A stretch of 64,000 nt of DNA from Acidobacteriota bacterium (GTDB lineage: Bacteria > Acidobacteriota > Terriglobia > 2-12-FULL-54-10). Below the pieces are notes generated by a model. It made no database searches. It had not been told where the DNA came from and worked only from the letters and a program-made list of their open reading frames with translations. Made by a program: the position numbers and the translations under genes. This document shows, in pieces, positions 30,482-40,653 of this stretch (positions are counted from its first letter, which is position 1; the number at the start of each line of letters is the position of its first letter). Location of the stretch: NCBI GenBank assembly GCA_016191085.1, contig JACPPJ010000014.1, positions 24,942-88,941 on the forward strand, given 5' to 3'.

Positions 30482-33400
30482 ATGCCCTTATCGTTATTTC
30501 ATCCAGCCGTCGCGGAGTGGTTCTCCTCGGCGTTCGAGAGTCCCACCGAGCCGCAGCGCATGGGGTGGCCGGCGATCCAGTCTGGCCGCGACACGCTCAT
30601 TGCCGCTCCCACAGGCTCCGGCAAGACACTGGCGGCATTCTTGTGGAGTATTGACTCGCTCATCCGGCAAGGCACGCTCGGAGCAATTCCCGATGAGCTG
30701 GAAGTCGTATACGTCTCGCCGCTCAAAGCTCTGAGCAACGACGTGAAGCAGAACCTCGCCATACCGCTCTCGGGCGTCGAAGCGGTGTTGCGTAACCAGG
30801 GTCTACCTGCACCGGAGATTCGTGTGTGGGTGCGAACCGGCGACACGCCCGCGTCCGAGCGACAGAAGATGACGCGCAAGCCGCCGCACATCCTGGTCAC
30901 CACTCCCGAGTCGCTCTACATCCTGCTCACCGCCGAGAAGAGCCGCAAGCTATTCCGCGGCGTTCGAACCGTCATTGTGGACGAGATCCACGCTGTCGCG
31001 CGCGACAAGCGCGGCTCACACCTGGCGCTGACGCTCGAGCGGCTCGACGCTATCGCGACGCATAAGCCGGTGCGCATCGGTCTGTCGGCCACCCAAAGCC
31101 CCATTGAAGAAGTGGCGCGGTTTCTGGTTGGAACGCGTCGCATTGACTCGAACGGCCATCCGCGCTGCACGGTCGTGAACACCGGGCACGCGCGGCGGAT
31201 GGATCTCGCGATAGAAGTTCCCGGCTCGCCACTCTCGGCAGTGTGCTCCAACGAGACCTGGGAGGAGATCTACGACCGCATCGCCCGCCTCATCGAAGCG
31301 GAGCGGACGACCCTCGTGTTCGTCAATACGCGGCGGCTGGCCGAGCGCGTAACACTGCACCTCAGCAAGCGGCTGGGTGAGAACAGGATCACCTCGCATC
31401 ACGGCAGCATGTCGCGTCGCCATCGGCTCCAGGCCGAAATGCGATTAAAGTCGGGAGATCTGAAGGCGCTGGTCGCGACAGCATCGCTGGAACTCGGCAT
31501 CGACATTGGCACGGTGGATCTGGTCTGCCAAATCGGCTCACCACGTTCGATCGCAACTCTGTTGCAGCGCGTGGGCCGCTCCGGCCACAGCGTGGGCGCA
31601 GTGCCGCGCGGGCGCGTTTTCGCGTTAAGCCGTGACGAGCTGATCGAATGCGCCGCGCTGCTGCGCGCTGTACGCCGCGGGCGGCTCGATCGTCTGCACA
31701 TCCCGGAAAAGCCGCTCGATATCCTGGCGCAGCAGATCGTCGCCTCGGTGGCAGCGGAGGAGTGGAAAGAAGACGCGCTCTACGATCTGTGCCTCGGCGC
31801 ATACCCTTATCGTCACCTCTCCCGGCAGGAATTCGATGAAGTCGTGCGCATGCTCGCGGAGGGCTTTTCGACGCGGCGCGGACGCAGCAGGGCGCATCTG
31901 CACTATGACGCCGTCCACAAGCGTATCCGCGCCCGCAAAGGAGCGCGGCTGGCGGCAATCACCTCCGGCGGCGCCATTCCCGACAACGCCGATTACCGGG
32001 TGATCCTCGAGCCCGAAGGCGTGCTCGTCGGCACAGTCAACGAGGACTTCGCCGTGGAGAGTATGTCTGGCGACATCTTTCAGTTGGGCAACAATTCTTG
32101 GCGTATTCTGAAAATTGAAACCGGCGTCATGCGCGTCGAGGACGCGCGCGGCGAGCCGCCTAGCATCCCATTCTGGCTGGGCGAAGGCCCGGCGCGTACA
32201 GCGGAGCTTTCGGCCGAGGTATCGGAAATTCGCGGCGAGGTGGAGAAGCGGCTGGAGCCGGTGTCCCAATCAGACGGTGCATCGATCCAGTGGTTAAAGG
32301 ACGAGCCGGGACTCAACGAGCCCGAGGCGATGCAGATCGTGGAATATCTCGCCGCATCGCGCAACGTGCTCGGCGTGGTGCCGACCCAGAAAACGATAGT
32401 GCTGGAGCGGTTCTTCGATACCACTGGCGGCATGCAGTTGATCGTGCACGCGCCATTCGGGGCGCGCATCAATCGCGCCTGGGGGCTCGCGCTTCGGAAA
32501 CGTTTCTGCCGCAGCTTCAATTTTGAACTGCAAGCTGCCGCTACGGACGATTCCATCGTGCTGTCGCTCGGGTTGCAGCACAGTTTTCCCCTCGACGAGG
32601 TTTTCACGTACCTGAATTCCAAGACCGCCCAGGACCTGCTGGTGCAGGCGCTGCTGGCGGCTCCCATGTTCCAGTCGCGCTGGCGTTGGAACGCTATGCG
32701 GGCGCTGGCCATTCTGCGCAGCTCGGGCGGCAGGAAGATACCGGCGGCATTTCTGCGCATGAAGTCGGATGACTTGCTTGCCACCGTCTTTCCCGACAGC
32801 GCCGCCTGCGCCGAGAATCTCACCGGACCTATTTGCATTCCCGATCATCCTCTGGTGCGACAGACGATTCATGATTGCCTGACCGAGGCGATGGACTGCG
32901 AAAGCTTCCTCGCCCTGCTGCGTTCAATGGAACAGGGCAAGCTGCGTCTCGTGGCGCGCGATACCACTGAACCGTCGCCGCTATCGCATGAGGTTCTGAA
33001 CGCCAAGCCTTATGCATTCCTCGACGATGCGCCGCTTGAAGAGCGCCGCGCCCGCGCGGTCCAGACGCGCCACAACCTGGATTACAAACCGGACGACATG
33101 GACAAGCTCGACTCGGCGGCGATTCAAACTGTGCGCGAACAAGCTTGGCCGCAGGCGGAAAACCCCGACGAACTGCACGATGCGTTGATGCTGGCTGGGT
33201 TCGTTGGTAGTGAGGAACAGCGGGAATGGCGCAGCTATTTCGATCTGCTAGCGATGGCCGGGCGCGCTACGGAACTCGACACCGGTGCTGGTCCAAAGCT
33301 ATGGGTTGCCGCCGAGCGCAAGGCGCAATTTGATCTGGTCTACCCGCACGCGCGATATTCGCCGTACATCACGGCGCCTACCGGTGCTACCGGTCAAAGT

Positions 33401-34888
33401 AGAGATGAAGCGCTGGTCGAGATTGTGCGCGGCCGGATGGAAATCCTGGGGCCAGTTACCGCTGCTTCCATTGCGGCCTCGATGGGCCTCAGGACAGATG
33501 AAATCGAAACGGCGCTGGCGGCGCTTGAGAAAGAAGGGTTCGTCTTCAGAGGGCACTTTACGGGGCTGCCGGAGCTTGAATGGTGCGACCGCCGCCTGCT
33601 GGCGCGCATTCATCGCGCCACGCTCGACCGGCTGCGCAAGGAGATCGAGCCGGTTACCGCAGCCGAGTTCATGCGCTTCCTCTTTTCGTGGCAGCACGCC
33701 GACCCCGACTTCCGGCTGGATGGCCCGCTGGGGTTATCGGCCATTGCGGGGATGCTGCAGGGCTTTGAGATTCCTGCCGCGGCGTGGGAATCCGCGATTC
33801 TCCCCGCGCGCATGGTGCGTTACGATCCGGCGTGGATGGATCAGCTTTGCCTCTCGGGAGAACTCGCTTGGGCTCGTCTGTTCCAGCCCGCCGAAAGTGA
33901 AGTACGCCGCCCCGGAGCCAACCGCGCTTCTCCCATTTCGCTGGTCTTCCGCGATCAGATGCAGGCATGGCTCCAGTTTGCGTCCGCGCACTCGAACGGC
34001 CAGAATCCCCTCAGCAATGGAACCGGTTTGGGGTCGAGCGCAGTCTTGTTGCTTCAGTATCTCCAGCGGCAGGGCGCTTGCTTTTTCCAGGAGCTGGTCT
34101 TGGGTACAGGCTTGTTGCGCACCGAAGTCGAAGCCGCGTTGCGTGAGTTGATCGCTGGTGGATACGTCACGGCGGATGGGTTTGCGGCGCTGCGTGCGCT
34201 GGTCATCGCTCCCGATAAGGCTTTGGGGACTGCGACTTCCAAACACAAAGACGGCCGCCCCGGGAACCTGCCAGTGATCCCCCCGTCAGCGGGCCGCTGG
34301 TCCCTTCTGCGGCGACCAAATGGTAGCCACGGCGAAACGTCTTCTTTCGCCGTGGGTTTGTCACATGAGGTCACGGTCCCACGGCGAGAAAATGCGCTCG
34401 CCGTGGCTACCAATACGGACGGAACAGACTTTGATATCGTTGAACTCTGCGCCTGGCAACTGCTGCGGCGCTACGGTGTGGTGTTTCACCGTTTGCTGGA
34501 ACGCGAAAGCGGCCTGCCGCCGTGGCGCGAGCTGCTCTACCGTTTCCGCCGTATGGAGGCACGCGGCGAAATTCGCGGAGGCCGGTTTGTCAGCGGCTTC
34601 TCCGGAGAGCAGTACGCATTGCCGGAAGCGGTGCAGGAGTTGCGAGCCGTGCGGCGCCGTGCTCCCTCCGGCATGATCATCTCCATCTCCGCCGTCGATC
34701 CGCTGAACCTGGCGGGCGTCATCACGCCCGGTGAGAAGATCGCGGCGGTTGCAACAAATCGTGTCCTCTATCGTGATGGCATTCCCGTCGCCGCGCGCGA
34801 GGCGGGCGCAGTAATCGAACTGCATGCCTCCGCCTCCGAGCTACGCAGAGAAGTCGAGTCCCGCTTGCAACAACGCTTCGCAGTATGA
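30482..34888 (+). CDS. lhr: Lhr-like DEAD/DEAH-box helicase (1468 aa) with an in-frame palindromic insert
   Basis: 'AAPTGSGKTLAAFLW', 'VDEIHAV', 'LSATQSP', 'LVATASLELGIDIGTVDLVCQIGSPRSIATLLQRVGRSGH', Lhr C-terminal extension. Confidence 0.95.
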   Translation: MPLSLFHPAVAEWFSSAFESPTEPQRMGWPAIQSGRDTLIAAPTGSGKTLAAFLWSIDSLIRQGTLGAIPDELEVVYVSPLKALSNDVKQNLAIPLSGVEAVLRNQGLPAPEIRVWVRTGDTPASERQKMTRKPPHILVTTPESLYILLTAEKSRKLFRGVRTVIVDEIHAVARDKRGSHLALTLERLDAIATHKPVRIGLSATQSPIEEVARFLVGTRRIDSNGHPRCTVVNTGHARRMDLAIEVPGSPLSAVCSNETWEEIYDRIARLIEAERTTLVFVNTRRLAERVTLHLSKRLGENRITSHHGSMSRRHRLQAEMRLKSGDLKALVATASLELGIDIGTVDLVCQIGSPRSIATLLQRVGRSGHSVGAVPRGRVFALSRDELIECAALLRAVRRGRLDRLHIPEKPLDILAQQIVASVAAEEWKEDALYDLCLGAYPYRHLSRQEFDEVVRMLAEGFSTRRGRSRAHLHYDAVHKRIRARKGARLAAITSGGAIPDNADYRVILEPEGVLVGTVNEDFAVESMSGDIFQLGNNSWRILKIETGVMRVEDARGEPPSIPFWLGEGPARTAELSAEVSEIRGEVEKRLEPVSQSDGASIQWLKDEPGLNEPEAMQIVEYLAASRNVLGVVPTQKTIVLERFFDTTGGMQLIVHAPFGARINRAWGLALRKRFCRSFNFELQAAATDDSIVLSLGLQHSFPLDEVFTYLNSKTAQDLLVQALLAAPMFQSRWRWNAMRALAILRSSGGRKIPAAFLRMKSDDLLATVFPDSAACAENLTGPICIPDHPLVRQTIHDCLTEAMDCESFLALLRSMEQGKLRLVARDTTEPSPLSHEVLNAKPYAFLDDAPLEERRARAVQTRHNLDYKPDDMDKLDSAAIQTVREQAWPQAENPDELHDALMLAGFVGSEEQREWRSYFDLLAMAGRATELDTGAGPKLWVAAERKAQFDLVYPHARYSPYITAPTGATGQSRDEALVEIVRGRMEILGPVTAASIAASMGLRTDEIETALAALEKEGFVFRGHFTGLPELEWCDRRLLARIHRATLDRLRKEIEPVTAAEFMRFLFSWQHADPDFRLDGPLGLSAIAGMLQGFEIPAAAWESAILPARMVRYDPAWMDQLCLSGELAWARLFQPAESEVRRPGANRASPISLVFRDQMQAWLQFASAHSNGQNPLSNGTGLGSSAVLLLQYLQRQGACFFQELVLGTGLLRTEVEAALRELIAGGYVTADGFAALRALVIAPDKALGTATSKHKDGRPGNLPVIPPSAGRWSLLRRPNGSHGETSSFAVGLSHEVTVPRRENALAVATNTDGTDFDIVELCAWQLLRRYGVVFHRLLERESGLPPWRELLYRFRRMEARGEIRGGRFVSGFSGEQYALPEAVQELRAVRRRAPSGMIISISAVDPLNLAGVITPGEKIAAVATNRVLYRDGIPVAAREAGAVIELHASASELRREVESRLQQRFAV
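34321..34412. repeat. BIME-like palindromic element inside lhr
   Basis: 15-bp perfect terminal inverted repeat tggtagccacggcga/tcgccgtggctacca with two inner hairpins; GTAG/CTAC feet. Confidence 0.9.
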
Positions 34889-34898
34889 CGTACCGTCT

Positions 34899-34925
34899 GC
34901 GACGGGCCGGGAGGCCGGTCGCTAC
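34899..34925 (-). repeat. REP-like palindrome (CTCCCG-loop family)
   Basis: Minus strand gtagcgaccggcctcccggcccgtcgc, just after lhr stop. Confidence 0.6.
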
Positions 34926-34948
34926 CCCGCGTTGAGAACATTTACAAT

Positions 34949-35857
34949 ATGCGCAAAATCAAGATCATCGGAGTCCCGCTGGACCTGGGACAGGAAAGGC
35001 GCGGCGTTGACATGGGACCATCTGCGCTGCGCGTTGCCGGACTGAATGAGCAGATCCGGAACCTGGGCTATGAAGTGGAAGATGCCGGAAATCTGGTGGT
35101 CCCCATTCGCGAGACGCGGGCCGGCGGCGACACCCACGCCAAGTATCTGCCTGAGATCGCCGACACCTGCCGCCGTCACGCCAGATGGATAATGAGCACT
35201 CTTAGACAGGGCTGGATGCCATTGGTGCTCGGCGGCGACCACTCCATTGCTGTCGGCACCGTCGCTGGCGTTGCGGAATTCTACCGCCGCAAACGGAAGC
35301 GCATCGGGCTCATCTGGGTGGATGCGCACGCTGACATCAACACCCCCGAGACATCGCCCAGCGGCAACATACATGGCATGCCGCTGGCGTGCTGCCTGGG
35401 AATGGGACCGCCGGAACTCACCAACCTGCTCGGGACAGCGCCGGTCGTGGACCCATCGAATGCCGTGCTGGTGGGAGTGCGCAACGTGGACGCCCGCGAG
35501 AAGCAAAACGTTGAGACGAGCGGCCTCACCGTCTACACCATGCGCGACATCGACGAGCGCGGCCTGCGTACTGTGGTGCAGGAAGCGATTGCGATTGCCG
35601 ATCGAAACACCGCTGGCTTCTGCGTGTCGCTTGACATGGATTTTGTCGATCCCTCCGAGGCGCCGGGAGTGGGCACGCCGGTTCGCGGCGGCGCCACTTA
35701 CCGTGAAGCGCACCTGGTCATGGAACTGATAGCCGATGCGGCACACATGCTGTCATTTGAGATTGTGGAGATAAATCCTGTATTCGACGTCGCCAACAGG
35801 ACGGCCGTGCTCGCAGTCGAACTGGCGCTCTCGGCGCTAGGCAAGAAGATCCTGTAG
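34949..35857 (+). CDS. rocF: Arginase
   Basis: 'LVLGGDHSIAVGTV', 'IGLIWVDAHADINTPETSPSGNIHGMPLA', 'SLDMDFVDPSEAPGVGTPVRGGATYRE'. Confidence 0.95.
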   Translation: MRKIKIIGVPLDLGQERRGVDMGPSALRVAGLNEQIRNLGYEVEDAGNLVVPIRETRAGGDTHAKYLPEIADTCRRHARWIMSTLRQGWMPLVLGGDHSIAVGTVAGVAEFYRRKRKRIGLIWVDAHADINTPETSPSGNIHGMPLACCLGMGPPELTNLLGTAPVVDPSNAVLVGVRNVDAREKQNVETSGLTVYTMRDIDERGLRTVVQEAIAIADRNTAGFCVSLDMDFVDPSEAPGVGTPVRGGATYREAHLVMELIADAAHMLSFEIVEINPVFDVANRTAVLAVELALSALGKKIL

Positions 35858-35904
35858 CGCCAGCCTCCCGCTGGCTCTTTAGGCCGCCGGGACGGCGGCG
35901 CTAC
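35854..35904. repeat. BIME-like palindrome pair (CTCCCG-loop family)
   Basis: gtagcgccagcctcccgctggctctttaggccgccgggacggcggcgctac; 8-bp perfect terminal IR, two hairpins; overlaps the arginase stop codon. Confidence 0.8.
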
Positions 35905-36033
35905 TCTTGGACGACCGCGTGATTTGTCGCACAATGTCAGAGCCACGACGCAAGGGAGTGGATGCGGAAGTGACAACATTCGCTGCGCATGCTACACGCA
36001 ACCGCTTGCTGGCGGTCGCGGCTCTGAAAGAAT

Positions 36034-37173
36034 ATGGCAAAGAAACTTAGAGTAGGCATTCTGTTCGGCGGACGCTCGGCGGAACACGAGGTCTCGCTCG
36101 TATCGGCGCGCAACATCATGGCGGCTGCCGATCGGAGCAAGTACGAGTTGATTCCGATTGGGATCACCAAGAAGGGACAGTGGCGCGTCGGCGACGGCGC
36201 ATTGCGCCTGCTGGACACCGCCGACCTCAGCAAAGCGCAGCAGCAAGTCCTAAGTAAGGGGCGCGACGTCACGCTTGCTTCGAACCCGAGCACCGGGACC
36301 TCGCTGGTTCCGGTGAAGGGTTCCGGCGGCGACCGCAAAGCGGGCAAATTAGACGTAATCTTTCCCGTGCTTCATGGCACCTTCGGAGAGGACGGAACCG
36401 TGCAAGGTCTGCTGGAGCTTGCCGGAATACCATACGTCGGCGCGGGAGTGCTTGGCTCTGCGGCAGGCATGGACAAGGAAGTGATGAAGCGATTGTTCCG
36501 CGAACGCGGGCTGCCCGTTGTGCCGTACATCAAAGTTCTCCGACACGACCTCGCCGCATCTCCGCGCCGCGTGGTCAACGCAATCGAAAAACAGTTCCGG
36601 TACCCCGTTTTCGTGAAACCGGCCAATCTCGGCTCCTCTGTCGGTATCAGCAAGGCTCGTGACCGCAAGCAACTGCAAGCGGCCCTGGAGCTCGCGGCGC
36701 AGTACGATCGCAAATTACTGGTCGAGAAAGCAGTTGTCGGGCGTGAAATCGAGTGCGCCGTGCTGGGCAACGACGATCCCAAGGCATCCATTCCCGGCGA
36801 GATTGTGCCGGGAGGAGACTTCTACGACTACTCCGCTAAATACCGGGAAGACACGGCCCGGCTGGTGGTGCCCGCGCCGCTCAGCGCCGCTCAGATGAAA
36901 GAGGTGCAGCGCCTCGCGATCGGTGCGTTTCAGGCTACGGAATGCGCCGGGATGGGCCGGGTAGACCTGTTCCTCGAAAAGAGGACAGGGGAGTTCTACG
37001 TAAACGAGATCAATACCATCCCCGGCTTTACTTCCATCAGCATGTACCCGCGGCTGTGGGAGGCAAGCGGCGTACCGTACGCCAAGTTGATAGACAAGCT
37101 GATCGAACTGGCGCTGGAGCGTCATCGGGATCAAGTCAACACGCAGTTTTCACTACCGCAACAGCACGAGTAG
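36034..37173 (+). CDS. ddl: D-alanine--D-alanine ligase
   Basis: 'GGRSAEHEVSLVSARNI', 'HGTFGEDGTVQGLLELAGIPYVGAGVLGSAAGMDK', 'VNEINTIPGFTSISMYP'. Confidence 0.97.
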   Translation: MAKKLRVGILFGGRSAEHEVSLVSARNIMAAADRSKYELIPIGITKKGQWRVGDGALRLLDTADLSKAQQQVLSKGRDVTLASNPSTGTSLVPVKGSGGDRKAGKLDVIFPVLHGTFGEDGTVQGLLELAGIPYVGAGVLGSAAGMDKEVMKRLFRERGLPVVPYIKVLRHDLAASPRRVVNAIEKQFRYPVFVKPANLGSSVGISKARDRKQLQAALELAAQYDRKLLVEKAVVGREIECAVLGNDDPKASIPGEIVPGGDFYDYSAKYREDTARLVVPAPLSAAQMKEVQRLAIGAFQATECAGMGRVDLFLEKRTGEFYVNEINTIPGFTSISMYPRLWEASGVPYAKLIDKLIELALERHRDQVNTQFSLPQQHE

Positions 37174-37177
37174 ACAG

Positions 37178-39508
37178 ATGTCCACCCGTTCATTCTCGCC
37201 GCGTACTGCAAGGTGGTTGTTGTTCCTGATAATAGCGGTCGCGCTGTTCCATTGGAAGATTCTCTTCACGAACCAATTCTCGATTGTCGAAGACTGGGAA
37301 GCCGCCAACCAAGGATTTGCGTGGCACCAGTTCGCCGTCAGCACGTTCAAGAAAGGCATACTGCCGATATGGGACCCTTATAGTTTCTCCGGCAGAACGC
37401 ATATCGGCGAGATGCAGCCGGGAGTTTTCTATCCGTTCAAGCTGTTGCTGTACCTATGGCCTGTTGATAGCTCGGGGATGCTGTCGGAGCGGCTATTCCT
37501 CCAGTACCACGTGCTCGCGCGTCTGCTCGCCGCCTGCTTTATGTTCTTTCTCGCCAGAGAGGTGGGCCTGAGAAAGGCGTTCGCCGCGTTCATAGCCGGG
37601 CTTTGCTTTGGCGTGGGAGGATTTGTCGGGAATGCAGGAGGACTGCAACTGCTCGACAGCGCCATTTGGCTGCCGCTGATATTGCTGTTCTTTCTGAGGG
37701 CGCTTGGCGCGGGCGCCACTCGCGCCGGTGCGATTAATGCCGGGTTGAGCGGTGTCTGCTTGGGGATCACCGCCTTGGCTGGCAGCGTTCACTTGCCATT
37801 GATGGACGCGCTGGTGATTGCTGGAGCCGCCGCGTTCTTCACTGCTTTCCAGCCGAACGCGCGGGTGGAGCGTCCGGCGCGCTCGCGCTGGATGTGGAGC
37901 GGTGGGGCAGTGGCCATTGTCTCGATAGCAGCGTTTGCAACAGCCGCCATCCAGCTATTGCCCGCAATCGAGTATTCGCCGCTCGCGTTCCGCTGGGCAG
38001 GTGAGTGGACCGGCCCGGCGCTCCAGAAGATACCGTACTGGAGTGTGACCAATTCGGCTTACCTGCCGGCCAGATCATTGCTTACCGTCTTCTTGCCCGG
38101 CGTGATGCCGCAAGGCGTCGAGTTCAGTCCCTACTTCGGCGTGCTTCCGCTCTTCTTCGCAATTGCGGGGGCGGTGGTCTATTGGCAAAAACCGGCCGTG
38201 AAGTTCTTATGCGGCGTCGCGGTTCTCGCCTTCATCTACGGCATGGGACCGAATTCGTTGCTGCACGGTATCACCTATCTGCTCCCCGGAATGGACAAAG
38301 CACGCGAAGCCGACCGGTTCATTTACCTGACGCATTTTGCCCTGGCACTGCTGGCCGGCTTCGGTGTAGAAGCTTTCTGGACGTCGCAACAAGATCATCC
38401 GTTATTGCTGCACAAAGTTCTCCGCGCTTTCCGGATCGCGGTCTATTCCATTGTTGCGCTACTCGCAGCGGCCAGTGTGTTTGGGACACCCAGCGTGAGT
38501 GAATGGCACTTCTTTTCGTTGATCTGTTACCTGGCGGCTTGGGGAGTTTGCCAGTACATTGTGAGCGGCCATCGGGGTGGCGCGGTGCGGGTTCTTGTGA
38601 CCGCTATCATCCTGTTCGACGTGAGCGCGTTCAACTGGGGGCAGTTGAATCGTGCCCAGAGACATCAGACGGGTGAAGACTACATGCAGCAGTTGAGGGC
38701 GGGTAAAGGTGTCGCCGACTTCTTACAATCCAAGCCCGGACTATTCCGCGTCCATGTCGACGCTGAGGGAAGCAAGTTTATTAACCTCGGAGACATGTTT
38801 GCGGTACAGAGTACTTGGGGACAGGCCGCGACTTCACTCATGGATTATCACCTGTTTCTGTGGGCGCCCCGGTCGCTGGACTTGCTGAACGTGCAGTACA
38901 TCGTATCGGCTGGAAAAGACGAGCCGGGCCGTTTGGTCTACGATGACGGCCGCTGGAGAGTCTACGAGACGCCGAATTCCTGTCCACGCGCATGGGTCGT
39001 GTCTCAGGTCGTCGTGGACCCGTTTCTAGACGTGGTCCGGTTCCGCGAGCGCATCGCGGAACCGGGATTCGATCCGATGCGGGTGGCGTTTGTAAACGAG
39101 CCGCTGGCGGAAGCTCTCCCGGACACGCCCGAGGTGCAGAGCCAGATCAAGTTCTCGAAATACGATGCAGACGGCTTCGAGCTGGACGTGAATGTAAATC
39201 GCCGTGCTTTCCTGGTGCTCAGCGAGATGTATTACCCGGGTTGGGAAGCAACCGTGAACGGCAGGCCGACGACGATATACAAAACCGATCGCTTTCTGCG
39301 CGGCATCGTGGTTCCGGCGGGACAGAATCACGTCGTCTTTAAGTACCGTCCCCGCTCCGTGATGCTCGGGGCCGCACTCACCATCCCGATGCTCCTCGGC
39401 GCGTTGGCGGTTGCAGTTGCGGCTATTGCCAAGCGGAGACGAAATGGGAATGCTACGCGCGATTCGTTGGAGCCTGCGCTCTCAGGCTCTTCTGCGAGCG
39501 AGGTGTAG
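37178..39508 (+). CDS. YfhO-family multi-pass membrane protein
   Basis: 'WDPYSFSGRTHIGEMQPGVFYPFKLLLYLWP'; C-terminal 'LSEMYYPGWEATVNGRPTTIYKTDRFLRGIVVPAGQNHVVFKYRP'. Confidence 0.9.
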   Translation: MSTRSFSPRTARWLLFLIIAVALFHWKILFTNQFSIVEDWEAANQGFAWHQFAVSTFKKGILPIWDPYSFSGRTHIGEMQPGVFYPFKLLLYLWPVDSSGMLSERLFLQYHVLARLLAACFMFFLAREVGLRKAFAAFIAGLCFGVGGFVGNAGGLQLLDSAIWLPLILLFFLRALGAGATRAGAINAGLSGVCLGITALAGSVHLPLMDALVIAGAAAFFTAFQPNARVERPARSRWMWSGGAVAIVSIAAFATAAIQLLPAIEYSPLAFRWAGEWTGPALQKIPYWSVTNSAYLPARSLLTVFLPGVMPQGVEFSPYFGVLPLFFAIAGAVVYWQKPAVKFLCGVAVLAFIYGMGPNSLLHGITYLLPGMDKAREADRFIYLTHFALALLAGFGVEAFWTSQQDHPLLLHKVLRAFRIAVYSIVALLAAASVFGTPSVSEWHFFSLICYLAAWGVCQYIVSGHRGGAVRVLVTAIILFDVSAFNWGQLNRAQRHQTGEDYMQQLRAGKGVADFLQSKPGLFRVHVDAEGSKFINLGDMFAVQSTWGQAATSLMDYHLFLWAPRSLDLLNVQYIVSAGKDEPGRLVYDDGRWRVYETPNSCPRAWVVSQVVVDPFLDVVRFRERIAEPGFDPMRVAFVNEPLAEALPDTPEVQSQIKFSKYDADGFELDVNVNRRAFLVLSEMYYPGWEATVNGRPTTIYKTDRFLRGIVVPAGQNHVVFKYRPRSVMLGAALTIPMLLGALAVAVAAIAKRRRNGNATRDSLEPALSGSSASEV

Positions 39509-39515
39509 GCCACGC

Positions 39516-40487
39516 TCATCTCCTCGGCTCTGCTTCCCAGAAATTCAGGGACGATCTCGCGGGAGTTTCCGCAACTCCAGGCGCTGGGTGCGCCAGGTAT
39601 GCCAGGCGTTTCGCTTCGCGGCGTCCCAGCGTGATCATGTCAATGATCAGCCCCCAGGCCGCGCTCATCACCGCCAGCATCATTACGCTCGCCGAGAGCA
39701 CAGCAGTGGGCAGTCTCGGCACGAGTCCCGTTTCCAAATACGTAAGGATCACCGGATAGGCCAGTGTCGCGGACGCTGCGGCCAACAGCAGTGCAACGAC
39801 TGCGAAGGAGTGCAGCGGACGCTCTTCTTCCACCAAGCGCAGGATGGTCCACAGCACGTGGAAGCCGTCGCGGATGGTGTGGAGTTTGCTCGCGGATCCT
39901 TCCGGACGCGATTTGTAAGGCGTCTCGATCTCGCCGATAGGCATGTGCAATTCGAGTGCGTGGATGGTGAGCGCCGCCTCGATATCAAAGCCGGCTACGA
40001 GCGCGGGAAACGACTTCACGAAACGGCGCGAGAAGACCCGGAATCCCGACAGAATATCCGAGCAGCGATTGCCAAAGAACTGCGCCACGATGCCAGTCAG
40101 CACGCGGTTGCCGAATTGATGCCCCCGCGGATAAGCTGAGCGATCCAATGCGACGCGAACACCAGTAACCATATCGAGTCGCTCTTTGACGAGCTTCTCG
40201 ACCATGCGCGGAGAGCTGTCGGCGTGATACGTGTCGTCGCCGTCTACCAGCACGTAAACGTCGGCTTCGATGTCTGCAAACATCCGGCAGACTACGCTTC
40301 CCTTCCCCTGTCGCTTCTCCTGCCGGACAATGGCGCCGGCGCGGCCGGCCGCGGCTGCTGTTTCGTCGGTAGAGTTGTTGTCGTACACGTAAATGGCCGC
40401 TTGCGGCAGAGCGAGAGAGAAATCGCGCACCACGCGCTCGATGGTGGTCCGCTCGTTGAAACAGGGGATTAGCACCGCAATCTGCAT
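39516..40487 (-). CDS. Family 2 glycosyltransferase (dolichol-phosphate mannosyltransferase type)
   Basis: 'VLIPCFNERTTIERVVRDF', 'VYDNNSTDETA', 'DVYVLVDGDDTYHA', two C-terminal TM segments. Confidence 0.93.
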   Translation of the reverse strand: MQIAVLIPCFNERTTIERVVRDFSLALPQAAIYVYDNNSTDETAAAAGRAGAIVRQEKRQGKGSVVCRMFADIEADVYVLVDGDDTYHADSSPRMVEKLVKERLDMVTGVRVALDRSAYPRGHQFGNRVLTGIVAQFFGNRCSDILSGFRVFSRRFVKSFPALVAGFDIEAALTIHALELHMPIGEIETPYKSRPEGSASKLHTIRDGFHVLWTILRLVEEERPLHSFAVVALLLAAASATLAYPVILTYLETGLVPRLPTAVLSASVMMLAVMSAAWGLIIDMITLGRREAKRLAYLAHPAPGVAETPARSSLNFWEAEPRR

Positions 40488-40653
40488 TGTATTCTCACCA
40501 GGAGCACCGACTCACCGTATCGGTGAGAGTGTAACAACCCCTTTGGGCGTTTTCAATCCGCAAACCTGTTTGGCTGAAGGCGCGCGTCGCCGTCCCACTC
40601 GCAATTCATGCTAGACTGGCGGCTATCCGGCAAACGAACGAAACGGCAACACC

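Noticed and set aside
33285-34151. 288-aa plus-strand ORF in another frame of lhr
   Set aside because: Arg/Ser/Pro-rich overlap inside a clear helicase reading frame.
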